Below are positions 35,742 through 43,617 of a stretch of 64,000 nt of DNA, in pieces. The notes below the pieces were generated by a model. That model saw only the letters and a program-made list of their open reading frames with translations. It searched no databases and was not told where the DNA came from. Each line of letters begins with the position of its first letter. Positions within the stretch are counted from its first letter, which is position 1. A program made the position numbers and the translations under genes. Source of the stretch: JAWLHJ01 sp039587535 (GTDB taxonomy: Bacteria > Gemmatimonadota > Gemmatimonadetes > Longimicrobiales > Gaopeijiaceae); NCBI GenBank assembly GCA_039587535.1, contig JBDHIF010000001.1:62001-126000 (forward strand). Reading direction: 5' to 3'.

Positions 35742-35761
35742 GGGTCACGCTAGGGTGACCC
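35742..35761. promoter_or_regulatory. Inverted repeat GGGTCAC-N6-GTGACCC, possible operator
   Basis: A perfect 7-bp inverted repeat with a six-base centre lies in the 310-base gap between the thioesterase and the TPR gene. Its size and symmetry suit a dimeric repressor site. I see no matching second copy in the window and no clear promoter beside it. Confidence 0.3.
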
Positions 35762-35881
35762 AATCACCTCGAGAGATCCCGACACACCGCATCGTCGTCT
35801 AGGGCTACTACATCGCCGAACCCCCTAGGTTTCATCACTGCGCGGACCGGGGGTCCCTCGGGCCGATGAGCCGGTCGCCGC

Positions 35882-36313
35882 TCACGCGCCGTTCATGGGA
35901 CCGTCGAAGGCTTCCAGGCGTTCCCGAAGCTCCTCGGGCATTCGGGTGGATCGCTCCAGCTCGTAGTCGAACATGACCTGCGTGGTGGTGCCACTCACGA
36001 GGAGCTCCTCATCCTCACCGCGCACCTCGTAGTCCAGGTCGAAGTGCTTGCGGCCAAGGCGGCTTACGCGCACGCCCACGGAGACGGTTTGAGGCCAGAG
36101 CACTCGCTTGTGCCATCGGACTCTGGCTTCGGCCAGGACGTAGTCCACGTCTTCCAGCGATCCCCGGCCCAGGACCTCTCGCCAGTACGCCCACCGAGCT
36201 TCCTCGAAGTACATGAGGGCCTCCGAATGGTGCGCATGTCCCCCGACGTCGATGTCGCGGAAGCGAACAGTCACGGGGTGGCGAAAGCGAAAGGGGGAGG
36301 ACTGTTCTGGCAA
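35882..36313 (-). CDS. Acyl-CoA thioesterase, hot-dog (4HBT) family
   Basis: The product is a small hot-dog-fold thioesterase of the YbgC/FadM type. The catalytic Asp lies in VRFRDIDVGGHAHHSE, matching the family RFxDxDxxGHxNN pattern. YFEEARWAYW and the beta strands ending VMFDYEL follow. I chose the TTG at 36313 (143 residues), which has GAGGTG six bases upstream and gives the usual family start; a GTG at 36274 would give 130 residues. The physiological acyl-CoA cannot be read. It follows the DUF4097 operon after an inverted repeat. Confidence 0.78.
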   Translation of the reverse strand: MPEQSSPFRFRHPVTVRFRDIDVGGHAHHSEALMYFEEARWAYWREVLGRGSLEDVDYVLAEARVRWHKRVLWPQTVSVGVRVSRLGRKHFDLDYEVRGEDEELLVSGTTTQVMFDYELERSTRMPEELRERLEAFDGPMNGA

Positions 36314-36430
36314 GCGACACCTCGGAGCAGGCTGGGCGCGATGGAGGAACGAGTAACGGATACTCTCATCGTCGCCAGGCCGGCGAAAGGCTGCCCGAGC
36401 TGGAGGCACGAGACCGGCTCGTCCCTACGA

Positions 36431-36470
36431 TCGACCCGGGCCGGCACCGCCCGCCAGCGGCCCGGGTCGA
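36431..36470 (-). terminator. Long inverted repeat ending the sigma/DUF4097 operon
   Basis: TCGACCCGGGCC (36431-36442) pairs with GGCCCGGGTCGA (36459-36470) over 12 bases with a 16-base loop, nine bases after the last DUF4097 stop. No T tract follows. It may still slow polymerase or protect the 3' end. Confidence 0.45.
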
Positions 36471-36478
36471 CCTGGAGA

Positions 36479-37543
36479 TCAGCTGAGCGGGACGATCCGA
36501 ATGCTCCCGGATCCGGTATCCACGGTGAGCCGCCCGCCACCATCTCCGATGCGGCCCCGCACATGGTCCCTCTGCGCCGTGCTGAGCTCCATGGGGAGCC
36601 CGACATCGATTCGACCGCTACCCGTGTCGAGCTCGACCTCTGCACCGAGTCCTTCGGGCACGCGAACCGTCACTCGCCCCGAGCCGGTGTCCACCGCGAA
36701 CCGTTCGATGTCTTCGAGAAGCTCGACCTCGATGTCGCCGCTCCCGGTATCGAACTCGACGTCGTCGCTCCGGACGCCCGTGGCTCGGATCTCACCGGAT
36801 CCGGTATCAACTCGAAGCCGCCGTGCCTCCACCCCCAGTACCACGATCCGGCCGGAGCCCGTGTCGAGCTCCACGTCCCCGCCGAACAGGTCCGAGGCGT
36901 CCACCCGCCCGGAGCCGGTATCCACGAGCACGTCACCCCGAACGCCCTGGACATTCACGGAGCCGGAACCGGTATCCACCTCGAGCGCCCCCGTGACATC
37001 CCTCACGGCGACGTCACCGGAGCCGGTATCGATCCGTAGGTCGCCCTGCACGTCCCGGGCCTCCGCCCGGCCCACCGCCAGATACACCTCGGTGCGCCGA
37101 TCAGCCGGAACCTCCACGACCAGGTCGGCCCAAGCCTCCAGGCCACTCCCGGCCCCTCGGATCCTCACACGATCTCCGTCGCCTCGTCCGCCATCCGAGA
37201 ACGTCCCGTCCGACCGCACCTCGACGCCCGTGCTCGAGCCTCGACCCATCTCCGGGTACACGACCTCGTCGGAGGGATAGATCACCCGGAGCGTCTCCCG
37301 GCCACCGACGCTGCCGGTCTCCACCGTCAGGCGACCCGCATCGGCTCCACCGCGTGTCATCCGCACCACCACCTCGGACCCTGTGCCGGCGACCACCTCC
37401 ACATGCCCGGCGAGGTTGTATACCGCCACCTGGTCCCCGGTGAGCGTATGCGTCTCCTGGCTCGCCCCCGCACCGGGGAGCAAGACGGTGAACGCCAGCA
37501 TCGCCCCCCATCCCATCACCTTCCCACCCTGCCTGCGTCTCAT
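36479..37543 (-). CDS. DUF4097-like secreted beta-solenoid protein with nine DTGSG repeats
   Basis: The 354-residue protein has a signal peptide (about 1-28, cleavage near AGA-SQ), then a beta-rich lead-in. From about residue 168 nine repeats of roughly 17-22 residues follow, each with (V/L/F)DTGSG(D/S/R/E)(I/V). The period of one short strand plus turn suggests a right-handed beta-solenoid, as predicted for the DUF4097 family. Repeats alternate Val/Ile-rich strands with Asp/Arg-rich turns. It is the last gene of the sigma-controlled operon, 46 bases after the previous DUF4097 gene. Location is most likely periplasm or surface. Biochemical role is unknown. Confidence 0.7.
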   Translation of the reverse strand: MRRRQGGKVMGWGAMLAFTVLLPGAGASQETHTLTGDQVAVYNLAGHVEVVAGTGSEVVVRMTRGGADAGRLTVETGSVGGRETLRVIYPSDEVVYPEMGRGSSTGVEVRSDGTFSDGGRGDGDRVRIRGAGSGLEAWADLVVEVPADRRTEVYLAVGRAEARDVQGDLRIDTGSGDVAVRDVTGALEVDTGSGSVNVQGVRGDVLVDTGSGRVDASDLFGGDVELDTGSGRIVVLGVEARRLRVDTGSGEIRATGVRSDDVEFDTGSGDIEVELLEDIERFAVDTGSGRVTVRVPEGLGAEVELDTGSGRIDVGLPMELSTAQRDHVRGRIGDGGGRLTVDTGSGSIRIVPLS

Positions 37544-37589
37544 ATCGCTGTCCCCTGCTCTTGATATCGTGTTGTTCGCTCGATGCGAG

Positions 37590-38459
37590 TCACCGGATTC
37601 GAATCGACCCGTTGACGGTCTTCAGGTGGATCGTGGGCCCACCCTGCCCCAGTGTCGCCGAAGCACTTCCACGGCTCATCGCAGCAAGCGTCATGGGAAT
37701 GTCGGCGTCCAACCCGCCGTTTAGCCACCGGGCCTCCACCCTGGCGTTCAGGTCGTCGGGCACGTCCAGCTCGATCTCACCGTTCACCGTTTCGAACTCG
37801 CTGTCCGCGGTCGGTACCGAGCCCATGCTGACGTCGAGGCTGCCGTTCACGGTACGAGCCACCGCCGTGCCGGTTGTCGACAGCTCCACGCTGCCGTTGA
37901 CGGTCACCGCCATGACGTCCGACTCGAGACCCGTGGCCTCCACGGATCCGTTCACCGTCCTTCCGTGCAACGGCACGCCGGCCGGCACCTCGACGCGGAA
38001 CTCCACCTGGACGTCGTTGCGCCGTGTGCTCATGTGACCGCCGTCTCCAGGGGCGCACGTGTTCTCCTCATCGGCGCCTTCCGGAGTCGGATAGACGGCA
38101 CAGAACGTCACCCCCCCCGCGTGCTCAACGCGCTCGACCCGCACCGTGGCAGGGTCGCTCCGCCGGCCGCTGAGCGTCGCAGTGACCACCACCTCCGATC
38201 CCGTGGCTCGCGACGCGTGAACCGATCCGTTCACCCCTTTGATCTCCAGGGTGCCACCGTCGGGCATGGCACCCCGCCACGAGAACGCCTCCTGGCCGCC
38301 CTCGTCGGGAGAGGTTGCACCGCGTTCCCCACCCTCAGCCTCCGCCAGCTGGCCGGCCGCCAGAGCGCCCGTAGCCATGAACGCGGCGGTCACCATCAAG
38401 GCCCATCGTCCGACGCTGGAGCGCCCACTCCAAGACTTCATCATCTTCCTCATCGTCAT
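37590..38459 (-). CDS. DUF4097-like secreted protein with TVNGS repeats
   Basis: From the ATG at 38459, behind a GAGGAG, the protein is 289 residues. A basic start and a hydrophobic stretch (about 19-37) form the signal peptide. The mature part carries GVNGSVHAS, RTVNGSVEA, TVNGSVEL, RTVNGSLDV, TVNGEIEL, LNGGLDA and TVNGSIRIR. This is the same strand-turn repeat logic as the DTGSG protein but with Asn-Gly turns. It contains two Cys in the middle (TFCAVYP and ENTCAPG) that could form a disulfide. Middle member of the three DUF4097 genes. Confidence 0.7.
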   Translation of the reverse strand: MTMRKMMKSWSGRSSVGRWALMVTAAFMATGALAAGQLAEAEGGERGATSPDEGGQEAFSWRGAMPDGGTLEIKGVNGSVHASRATGSEVVVTATLSGRRSDPATVRVERVEHAGGVTFCAVYPTPEGADEENTCAPGDGGHMSTRRNDVQVEFRVEVPAGVPLHGRTVNGSVEATGLESDVMAVTVNGSVELSTTGTAVARTVNGSLDVSMGSVPTADSEFETVNGEIELDVPDDLNARVEARWLNGGLDADIPMTLAAMSRGSASATLGQGGPTIHLKTVNGSIRIR

Positions 38460-38530
38460 CGTCTCCTCTTCAGAGTGCTCGTCCACTTCTCTCGAATCCT
38501 TCGTTTCCCGGAAATCGTCCGGCGCGACCC

Positions 38531-39397
38531 TCACGGCTCCCGCGACAGGCGGATCTCGCCGTCGAAGACCTCGACCTCAATGGCCGCGCCCCCGTCCCCG
38601 ACCGTGAAATCGAAGGCGCGCCCGCTGCTGAAATCCGAGACCATCACGGGAAAGTCCGACTCGAAGTCACCATGGAAGGTCGAGGCCCGAATCCGGGCGT
38701 TCAGATCCGTGGGCAAGACCAGTCGGGCGTCGCCGCTGTGCAGGTAGAAGGCGTATCGTCCTCCGACCCGGATACTCCCGGAATAGTCGATATCGCCGCT
38801 CTGGGTCTCGGCCCGGACATTCGATGCCGAGGACCCGGTGATGGTGATATCTCCGTCGAGACTCACGGCCTCCACGTCGCCTCGGGGTCCGCTTATCACG
38901 ATGTCGTCCGTGTGCGCCGAAACCTGGACACTCCCTCGCGGATCGAGGACGTCGACGCTCCCTTCCACGGTACTCACGACCAGACGGGCCTCCGACCGTG
39001 ACACGCGCACATCTCCCGTGATGGTCTCGATGGTCACGTCCGCGGCCATGTCCATCACTTCGACGTCCAGATTCACGCCCCCCACCTGGACGCTCGCCCA
39101 ACGCGGAAGGTGCAACACCACGTCCGTGGGGCGCCGCCCGACGCGTCCGGCAGGGGTGATCCGCACAGAATCGCCGTCCCGGTGGACCACCACCTCATCG
39201 CCACCACGCTCCGTCGTGAGCCGCAACACTCCTCCCTCCCCACCTTCCACGGTCAGCCGACCGGACAGACCCTCCACCACCACCCGGTCACCTCGGCTGA
39301 GCGCCACCGTGGTGTCGCCAACCGCGGGCACGGCCACCGGGGGCGCAGGCGCGGCCCAGGCTGTCGTCGCAGCGAGGACGAGGGCCCACGCCGTCAT
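38531..39397 (-). CDS. DUF4097-like secreted protein
   Basis: The 288-residue protein has a short signal peptide (about 1-15, AWA-AP) and strand-rich repeats: GDVRVSRSEA, EGSVDVLDPRG, GDVEAVSLDG, GDITITGSSA and SGDIDYSG. These give a solenoid with one Gly-Asp turn per coil. Repeats are less regular than in the two downstream paralogues. The ATG overlaps the anti-sigma stop as ATGA, so production is tied to the sigma/anti-sigma pair. Confidence 0.7.
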   Translation of the reverse strand: MTAWALVLAATTAWAAPAPPVAVPAVGDTTVALSRGDRVVVEGLSGRLTVEGGEGGVLRLTTERGGDEVVVHRDGDSVRITPAGRVGRRPTDVVLHLPRWASVQVGGVNLDVEVMDMAADVTIETITGDVRVSRSEARLVVSTVEGSVDVLDPRGSVQVSAHTDDIVISGPRGDVEAVSLDGDITITGSSASNVRAETQSGDIDYSGSIRVGGRYAFYLHSGDARLVLPTDLNARIRASTFHGDFESDFPVMVSDFSSGRAFDFTVGDGGAAIEVEVFDGEIRLSREP

Positions 39398-40155
39398 CCG
39401 GCCAGCTCCGCCAGCCGCGAGACCTCCCGAAGGATGTCACGCTTGCGCGAATACGTCCGCTCGAGGTGGTCACGAACGAATTGGTTCTCAGGGTCCACGG
39501 CCAGCGCCTGGTAGGAATCCTCGATTGCCCGCTCTATGAGCAGGAGATTCCTCTCGAGCGCCTCCACCGTGCCGGGATCGAGCCTGTCCCGCACGGCCCC
39601 GACCACGGACTCCAACTCCCGGAGCTCCCGGGTCAGCGACTCCGGGACGGCAGATCCGCCGGTCACCGCCACGGGTCGCACGACCCCCTGGGCCGGGAGC
39701 CCCGCGGCCATGCCGGCCCCGGATCGCACCATCACACCTCTGCCCCACCAAGCCAGGGAAGCAGAGACCGTCACCAGGATCACTGCGGCTGCGGCCAAGC
39801 CGGACCGCGCCGGCCACGGCCGGCGGGCCAGGAACCCTTGGCGGCCCCGGGTCGACGGTCCGTCCCGGCGGCGGAGGGTCCTCACCGAGGCTCCCCGCCG
39901 GCTGGTGGATTCTCGACCCTGCGACCCAGCTCCGATCTTGGCGGCAATCCCCGGCCAGAGGTCCTTCGGCGGCTCGATGGGTCCCAAGGCCCGACTCATC
40001 GACGCAAGCTCCTCCAGATCGCTTCGCAGCACGGAACAAGCCGTGCACACGTCCAGATGGGCTTCCACCTCTCGAGCCTCCGCCGCGGACAGCGCCCCAT
40101 CCAGGTAGTCGGACAGGTGTGCCGTCGTCCACTCGTGTCGATCTTCTGTGCTCAT
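39394..40155 (-). CDS. Zinc-finger anti-sigma factor, membrane-anchored
   Basis: The 253-residue protein has an N-terminal zf-HC2 domain with HLDVCTAC (HxxxCxxC; the upstream His is in the DRHEWTTAHL stretch) and one membrane helix at about 122-140. A periplasmic part of about 110 residues ends in charged helices. This is the layout of anti-sigma factors that hold an ECF sigma at the membrane. It overlaps the sigma gene by ATGA, as cognate pairs do. The periplasmic part may sense envelope state; the signal is unknown. Confidence 0.85.
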   Translation of the reverse strand: MSTEDRHEWTTAHLSDYLDGALSAAEAREVEAHLDVCTACSVLRSDLEELASMSRALGPIEPPKDLWPGIAAKIGAGSQGRESTSRRGASVRTLRRRDGPSTRGRQGFLARRPWPARSGLAAAAVILVTVSASLAWWGRGVMVRSGAGMAAGLPAQGVVRPVAVTGGSAVPESLTRELRELESVVGAVRDRLDPGTVEALERNLLLIERAIEDSYQALAVDPENQFVRDHLERTYSRKRDILREVSRLAELAG

Positions 40156-40748
40156 CGTTCCAGATACTCCCGCATGATCATTCGCGCCCTGTGCAGCTGG
40201 GACTTCGACGTTCCCACGGACACTCCTGTGAGCTCGGCGATCTCCTCATGGCTGTATCCTTCGACGTCGTAAAGCACGAACACCTCCCGGGCTCGGTCCG
40301 GAAGCATCCGGACCGCCGCCTCGAGGTCCAGGCGAACCAGCGGGTTCGCCAGCTTCGGGGCGGCTTGTAGCCCGACGACGTCATCCCCTCCCGCCCGCCG
40401 ATTCTGCCGGTTTCGCAGCGTCCCACGACGGGACAGGATCAGGTTGACCGCAAGCCGGTGAAGCCAGGTCCCGAAACGAGCTCGCCCCCCGAAGGTGGAC
40501 AGCTTATCCCACGCCCGAATGAACACCTCCTGGGTGAGATCTTCCGCCCAATCTTCGTCCACGAGGCGGACCGCCAGGGCATACACCCGGGCCACATGAC
40601 TGCGATACAGGCGCTCGAATGCCCGTGCGTCACCAGCCATGGCATTCCGCACGTCATCCTGCTCCCGCTCCAACGTCACCGTTCCGCCCACGGGCCTCCC
40701 GCCATGATCTCCACTGCGCGATCGCTCACCCGACTGAGACGAAGCCAT
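40152..40748 (-). CDS. RNA polymerase ECF sigma factor
   Basis: The 198-residue protein has sigma region 2 (about 38-105: FERLYRSHVARVYALA, DLTQEVFIRAW and RARFGTWLHRLAVNL) and region 4 (about 140-195: LPDRAREVFVLYDVEGYSHEEIAE with the helix-turn-helix GVSVGTSKSQLHRAR). Start is ATG at 40748, but its ribosome site is poor and an internal GTG near 40682 is possible. It heads sigma/anti-sigma/three DUF4097 genes and probably controls its own operon. I found no convincing GGAAC-type promoter upstream. Confidence 0.92.
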   Translation of the reverse strand: MASSQSGERSRSGDHGGRPVGGTVTLEREQDDVRNAMAGDARAFERLYRSHVARVYALAVRLVDEDWAEDLTQEVFIRAWDKLSTFGGRARFGTWLHRLAVNLILSRRGTLRNRQNRRAGGDDVVGLQAAPKLANPLVRLDLEAAVRMLPDRAREVFVLYDVEGYSHEEIAELTGVSVGTSKSQLHRARMIMREYLER

Positions 40749-40906
40749 GCTCTCGAAGGTTGGAATCCATCCGGTACGCTACTCCTCCCTGAGTCTACCG
40801 TCTCTCGCATTGCGCCCCCAGAAGTCGACCCGCACCATTCCACGTCGCCCGGCTCACAGCCCACGTGGGCCCCTCTAGCTTCGTCCCTCGTCCCGACCCT
40901 ACCCAC

Positions 40907-41230
40907 ATGCAGATTCTCCCTGTCGACCTCGTCGCCCTCGTGGGCACGATTCTGGGCATCTCGATCGTGCTGATCCCGGTCATCGGTGTCACCGCCCGTA
41001 TCGCGCTCAAGCCCACCGCCGAGGCGCTGGCCCGATTCTTCGATCACCAGGGCCTCACGGACACCGTGCGCGTCCTGGAGCGGCGCTTGGACTTTCAAGA
41101 GCACCAGATCGACACCCTCGAGGGCCAGCTACGCCGGCTCACCGAAGGCAGCGAATTTGATCGAAGGCTCCTGGAAGCGCGTGGCGAGGCCCCGCGCCCG
41201 GCTCCGAGCCATCCTACGGAGCAGGAATAG
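40907..41230 (+). CDS. Small membrane protein with coiled-coil tail
   Basis: From the ATG at 40907 (107 residues) there is one N-terminal membrane helix (about 5-30), then an amphipathic helix with heptads at about 50-85 (VRVLERRLDFQEHQ). The layout recalls phage-shock PspB/PspC-like or general envelope scaffold proteins but I do not recognise a family. It is divergent from the sigma factor and 20 bases before the GDPD gene. Confidence 0.6.
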   Translation: MQILPVDLVALVGTILGISIVLIPVIGVTARIALKPTAEALARFFDHQGLTDTVRVLERRLDFQEHQIDTLEGQLRRLTEGSEFDRRLLEARGEAPRPAPSHPTEQE

Positions 41231-41250
41231 CCGAAGGTTCAGAACGCCCC

Positions 41251-42015
41251 ATGAGCCGATTCGCCCTGGCAGGGACCGTCGAAGTGATCGCGCACCGGGG
41301 ATTTAGCGCGGTCGCGCCGGAGAACACGCTGGCTTCCCTGCGCGCGGCCATGGAGGCCGGGGCGGATGCGCTCGAGTTCGACCTCCAGGTCAGCGCCGAC
41401 GGCGTGGCCTTCCTGCTCCACGACGACACGCTCAACCGAACCACCGACGCTGCGGGGCCCATTCGGGAGTGGTCGGCCAGTGATCTCGACGGCGTGGACG
41501 CGGGCGCTTGGTTCGGCCAGGCTTTCCGCGGTGAGCCAGTCGCCCCGTTGGAGCAGGCCCTGGACCTCGCAGCGGGATGGCCGGGCCGTCTTTACCCGGA
41601 GCTGAAGGGCGCCCCGACCCCGGACGAGGTGGCCCGGATGGTCGAGCAGGTTCGCGAGCGCGATCTTCTGGAACGGTCGATCTTCATCGCCATCGACTGG
41701 ACGCTCCTGGACTACGTCCGGGCTCACGAACCCATGGCGGCCGTGGGCTACATCGTGAACAAGGCGCGGCGGACGGAGGCGGCGCTGGAGAGAGCGGCGG
41801 GCGACCCGCTGGCCCTGCTCGACTTCGAGCGCACGATCCCCGTACGTGACCGCGACGCCGCCGCCAGGGCGCGGTCACTCGGGATCCCCATGGCGGCGTG
41901 GACCGTGGACAAACCCGAACAAGCCCAGCGGCTCCTCGAGGTCGGCGTGCCACGGATCACCACGAATCGTGTAGACCGGATCCTGGCGTGGAAAGCCGGC
42001 CTCACCGCCGCTTGA
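41251..42015 (+). CDS. Glycerophosphodiester phosphodiesterase
   Basis: GDPD hydrolyses glycerophosphodiesters from phospholipid breakdown to sn-glycerol 3-phosphate. The 254-residue protein has the signature IAHRGFSAVAPENT, the metal residues in EFDLQ and the HDDTLNRTT loop with the second His. There is no signal peptide, so it is the cytosolic UgpQ type. The C-terminal AWTVDKPEQ is typical. It converges on the acyl-CoA ligase gene with 12 bases between stops. Confidence 0.92.
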   Translation: MSRFALAGTVEVIAHRGFSAVAPENTLASLRAAMEAGADALEFDLQVSADGVAFLLHDDTLNRTTDAAGPIREWSASDLDGVDAGAWFGQAFRGEPVAPLEQALDLAAGWPGRLYPELKGAPTPDEVARMVEQVRERDLLERSIFIAIDWTLLDYVRAHEPMAAVGYIVNKARRTEAALERAAGDPLALLDFERTIPVRDRDAAARARSLGIPMAAWTVDKPEQAQRLLEVGVPRITTNRVDRILAWKAGLTAA

Positions 42016-42027
42016 ACGGCGCGGAGG

Positions 42028-43617
42028 TCAAAGCTGCTCCCGTGCTCGCTCTCTGAGCTCCTTCTTGTCGAACTTCCCGGTGGCCGTCCGCGGAATCCCA
42101 TCCACGAGCAGAATCCGGTCTGGAAGCCACCAGCTGGGAAACCGGTCCGTGAGCGGGTCAGCTAAGGCCTCGGGATCCAGAACGGCGTCGGCCTCCGGCA
42201 CCACGAAGGCCCAGGGGCGCTCCTGCCATCGGGCGTCGGGAACCGCGACGACACAAGCCTCGGCCACACCCGGGCAACCCATGAGCGCGTGCTCCAGCCG
42301 GACGCTGGAGATCCACTCGCCACCGCTCCGGATCAGGTCCTTGGTACGGTCCACGAGCCGGAAGTAGCCGTGCCGGTCTCGTGTAGCGACATCGCCGGTT
42401 CGGAGCCATCCATCGTGGAAAGATTCCGGCGACTCGCGACGGTAGTATCCCGCCGTCACCCAGGGCCCCCGCACTTCCAGCTCACCCGGCGTCTCGCCGT
42501 CCGCCGGGGCTTCCGTGCCGTCTTCGGCCATGAGCCGAGCCTCCACGAAGGGTAGCGGGGTACCCTGGCTGGTCCGGACCGGGAGCAGGTCGGCGTCCGT
42601 CCAATCCGCCATGGCCGCTCTCGGGTGCGTGACCATCCCCACCGGAGTAAGCTCCGTCATGCCCCATCCGGTGACGATTTCCACGCCGAGCTCGCGCCGA
42701 TAGGCCTCGACCATGGCGGGAGGCGACGGAGCTCCCCCCGCGTGGATGCGAAGCCCGGGTGCGAGGGTCCGCGGACGCGCGCGCAGCTCCGCGAGCACCG
42801 CCATCCACACCGTGGGCACACCCGCGGCGAAGGTGATTCCCTCTTCGCATAGCAGATCGGCGATCCGTCGCGCATCAGGGTGGACGCCCGGGAGCACGAG
42901 GCCCGCACCGGACATGGCCGCGGCATGGGGCAGGCCCCACGCGTTGGCATGGAACATGGGCACGGCCGGGAGAACGATGTCACGCTCTCCGATGGCGAAC
43001 CCATCGGGCAACGAAATCGCCAGAGTGTGAAGGGCGATCGCCCGGTGCGTGTACGCGACCCCCTTGGGCTCGCCCGTGGTTCCCGACGTGTAGCACAGTG
43101 CCGCCGGGCGATCCTCTTGGACCTCTGCCCAGGCCGCTTCCGGTGCATCTTCGAGCAGGTCCTCCCATGAGCGCCACCCATCCGGGGTGTGCGCGGGGAC
43201 GTCGAGGCAGATGAAATGCTGCACACCGGCGGCCTCGAGGCTCGCGCGGTCCGACTCGCGGGCTTCCTGTGCGTCCGCAAGGAGGACGCGCGCGCCGCCG
43301 TGCGCCACGATCTCGCGGATTTGGCGCGAAGAGAGCCTCACGTTGACGGTATGGAGCACCGCGCCCATGGCAGGAACGGCGAAGTACAGCTCGAGGTGCC
43401 GGTGGGTGTTCCAGGCCAGGGTTGCCACCCGGTCACCTTCCTCCACACCCATGGCGGCCAAGGCCGTCGATGCTCTCCGGGCCCGGGCGGCGATTCCGGC
43501 CCACGAGTGCCTGGCGCCGCCCGAACCGGCCGTCACCACCTCGCGTCCCCCGAAGAGCGAAGCCGCCCGACGGAGGAAATGCGTCGGCGACAGGGGAAAC
43601 CGCATCATCGCGCTCAT
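42028..43617 (-). CDS. AMP-dependent acyl-CoA synthetase (medium/long-chain type)
   Basis: The enzyme activates a carboxylic acid to acyl-AMP and then acyl-CoA. The 529-residue protein has the P-loop YTSGTTGEPKG, the GWGMTE motif, the hinge TGD in WLRTGDVATRD, and the C-terminal lysine in TATGKFDKKE. Closest by pattern is the AlkK-like fatty-acid ligase group (PMFHANAWGLPHAAAM). Chain length is not readable. The ATG overlaps the histidine kinase stop as ATGA. Confidence 0.9.
   Translation of the reverse strand: MSAMMRFPLSPTHFLRRAASLFGGREVVTAGSGGARHSWAGIAARARRASTALAAMGVEEGDRVATLAWNTHRHLELYFAVPAMGAVLHTVNVRLSSRQIREIVAHGGARVLLADAQEARESDRASLEAAGVQHFICLDVPAHTPDGWRSWEDLLEDAPEAAWAEVQEDRPAALCYTSGTTGEPKGVAYTHRAIALHTLAISLPDGFAIGERDIVLPAVPMFHANAWGLPHAAAMSGAGLVLPGVHPDARRIADLLCEEGITFAAGVPTVWMAVLAELRARPRTLAPGLRIHAGGAPSPPAMVEAYRRELGVEIVTGWGMTELTPVGMVTHPRAAMADWTDADLLPVRTSQGTPLPFVEARLMAEDGTEAPADGETPGELEVRGPWVTAGYYRRESPESFHDGWLRTGDVATRDRHGYFRLVDRTKDLIRSGGEWISSVRLEHALMGCPGVAEACVVAVPDARWQERPWAFVVPEADAVLDPEALADPLTDRFPSWWLPDRILLVDGIPRTATGKFDKKELRERAREQL

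Noticed and set aside
36044..37039. Plus-strand frame opposite the DTGSG repeat gene
   Set aside because: It mirrors the repeats in reverse (His/Pro/Gly-rich) and has no own signal; the minus strand has a signal peptide and strand repeats.
36483..37040. Periodic DNA repeats that could suggest a CRISPR or tandem-repeat array
   Set aside because: The period is about 60 bases in phase with codons, the repeats are degenerate, and they encode protein turns; there are no unique spacers.
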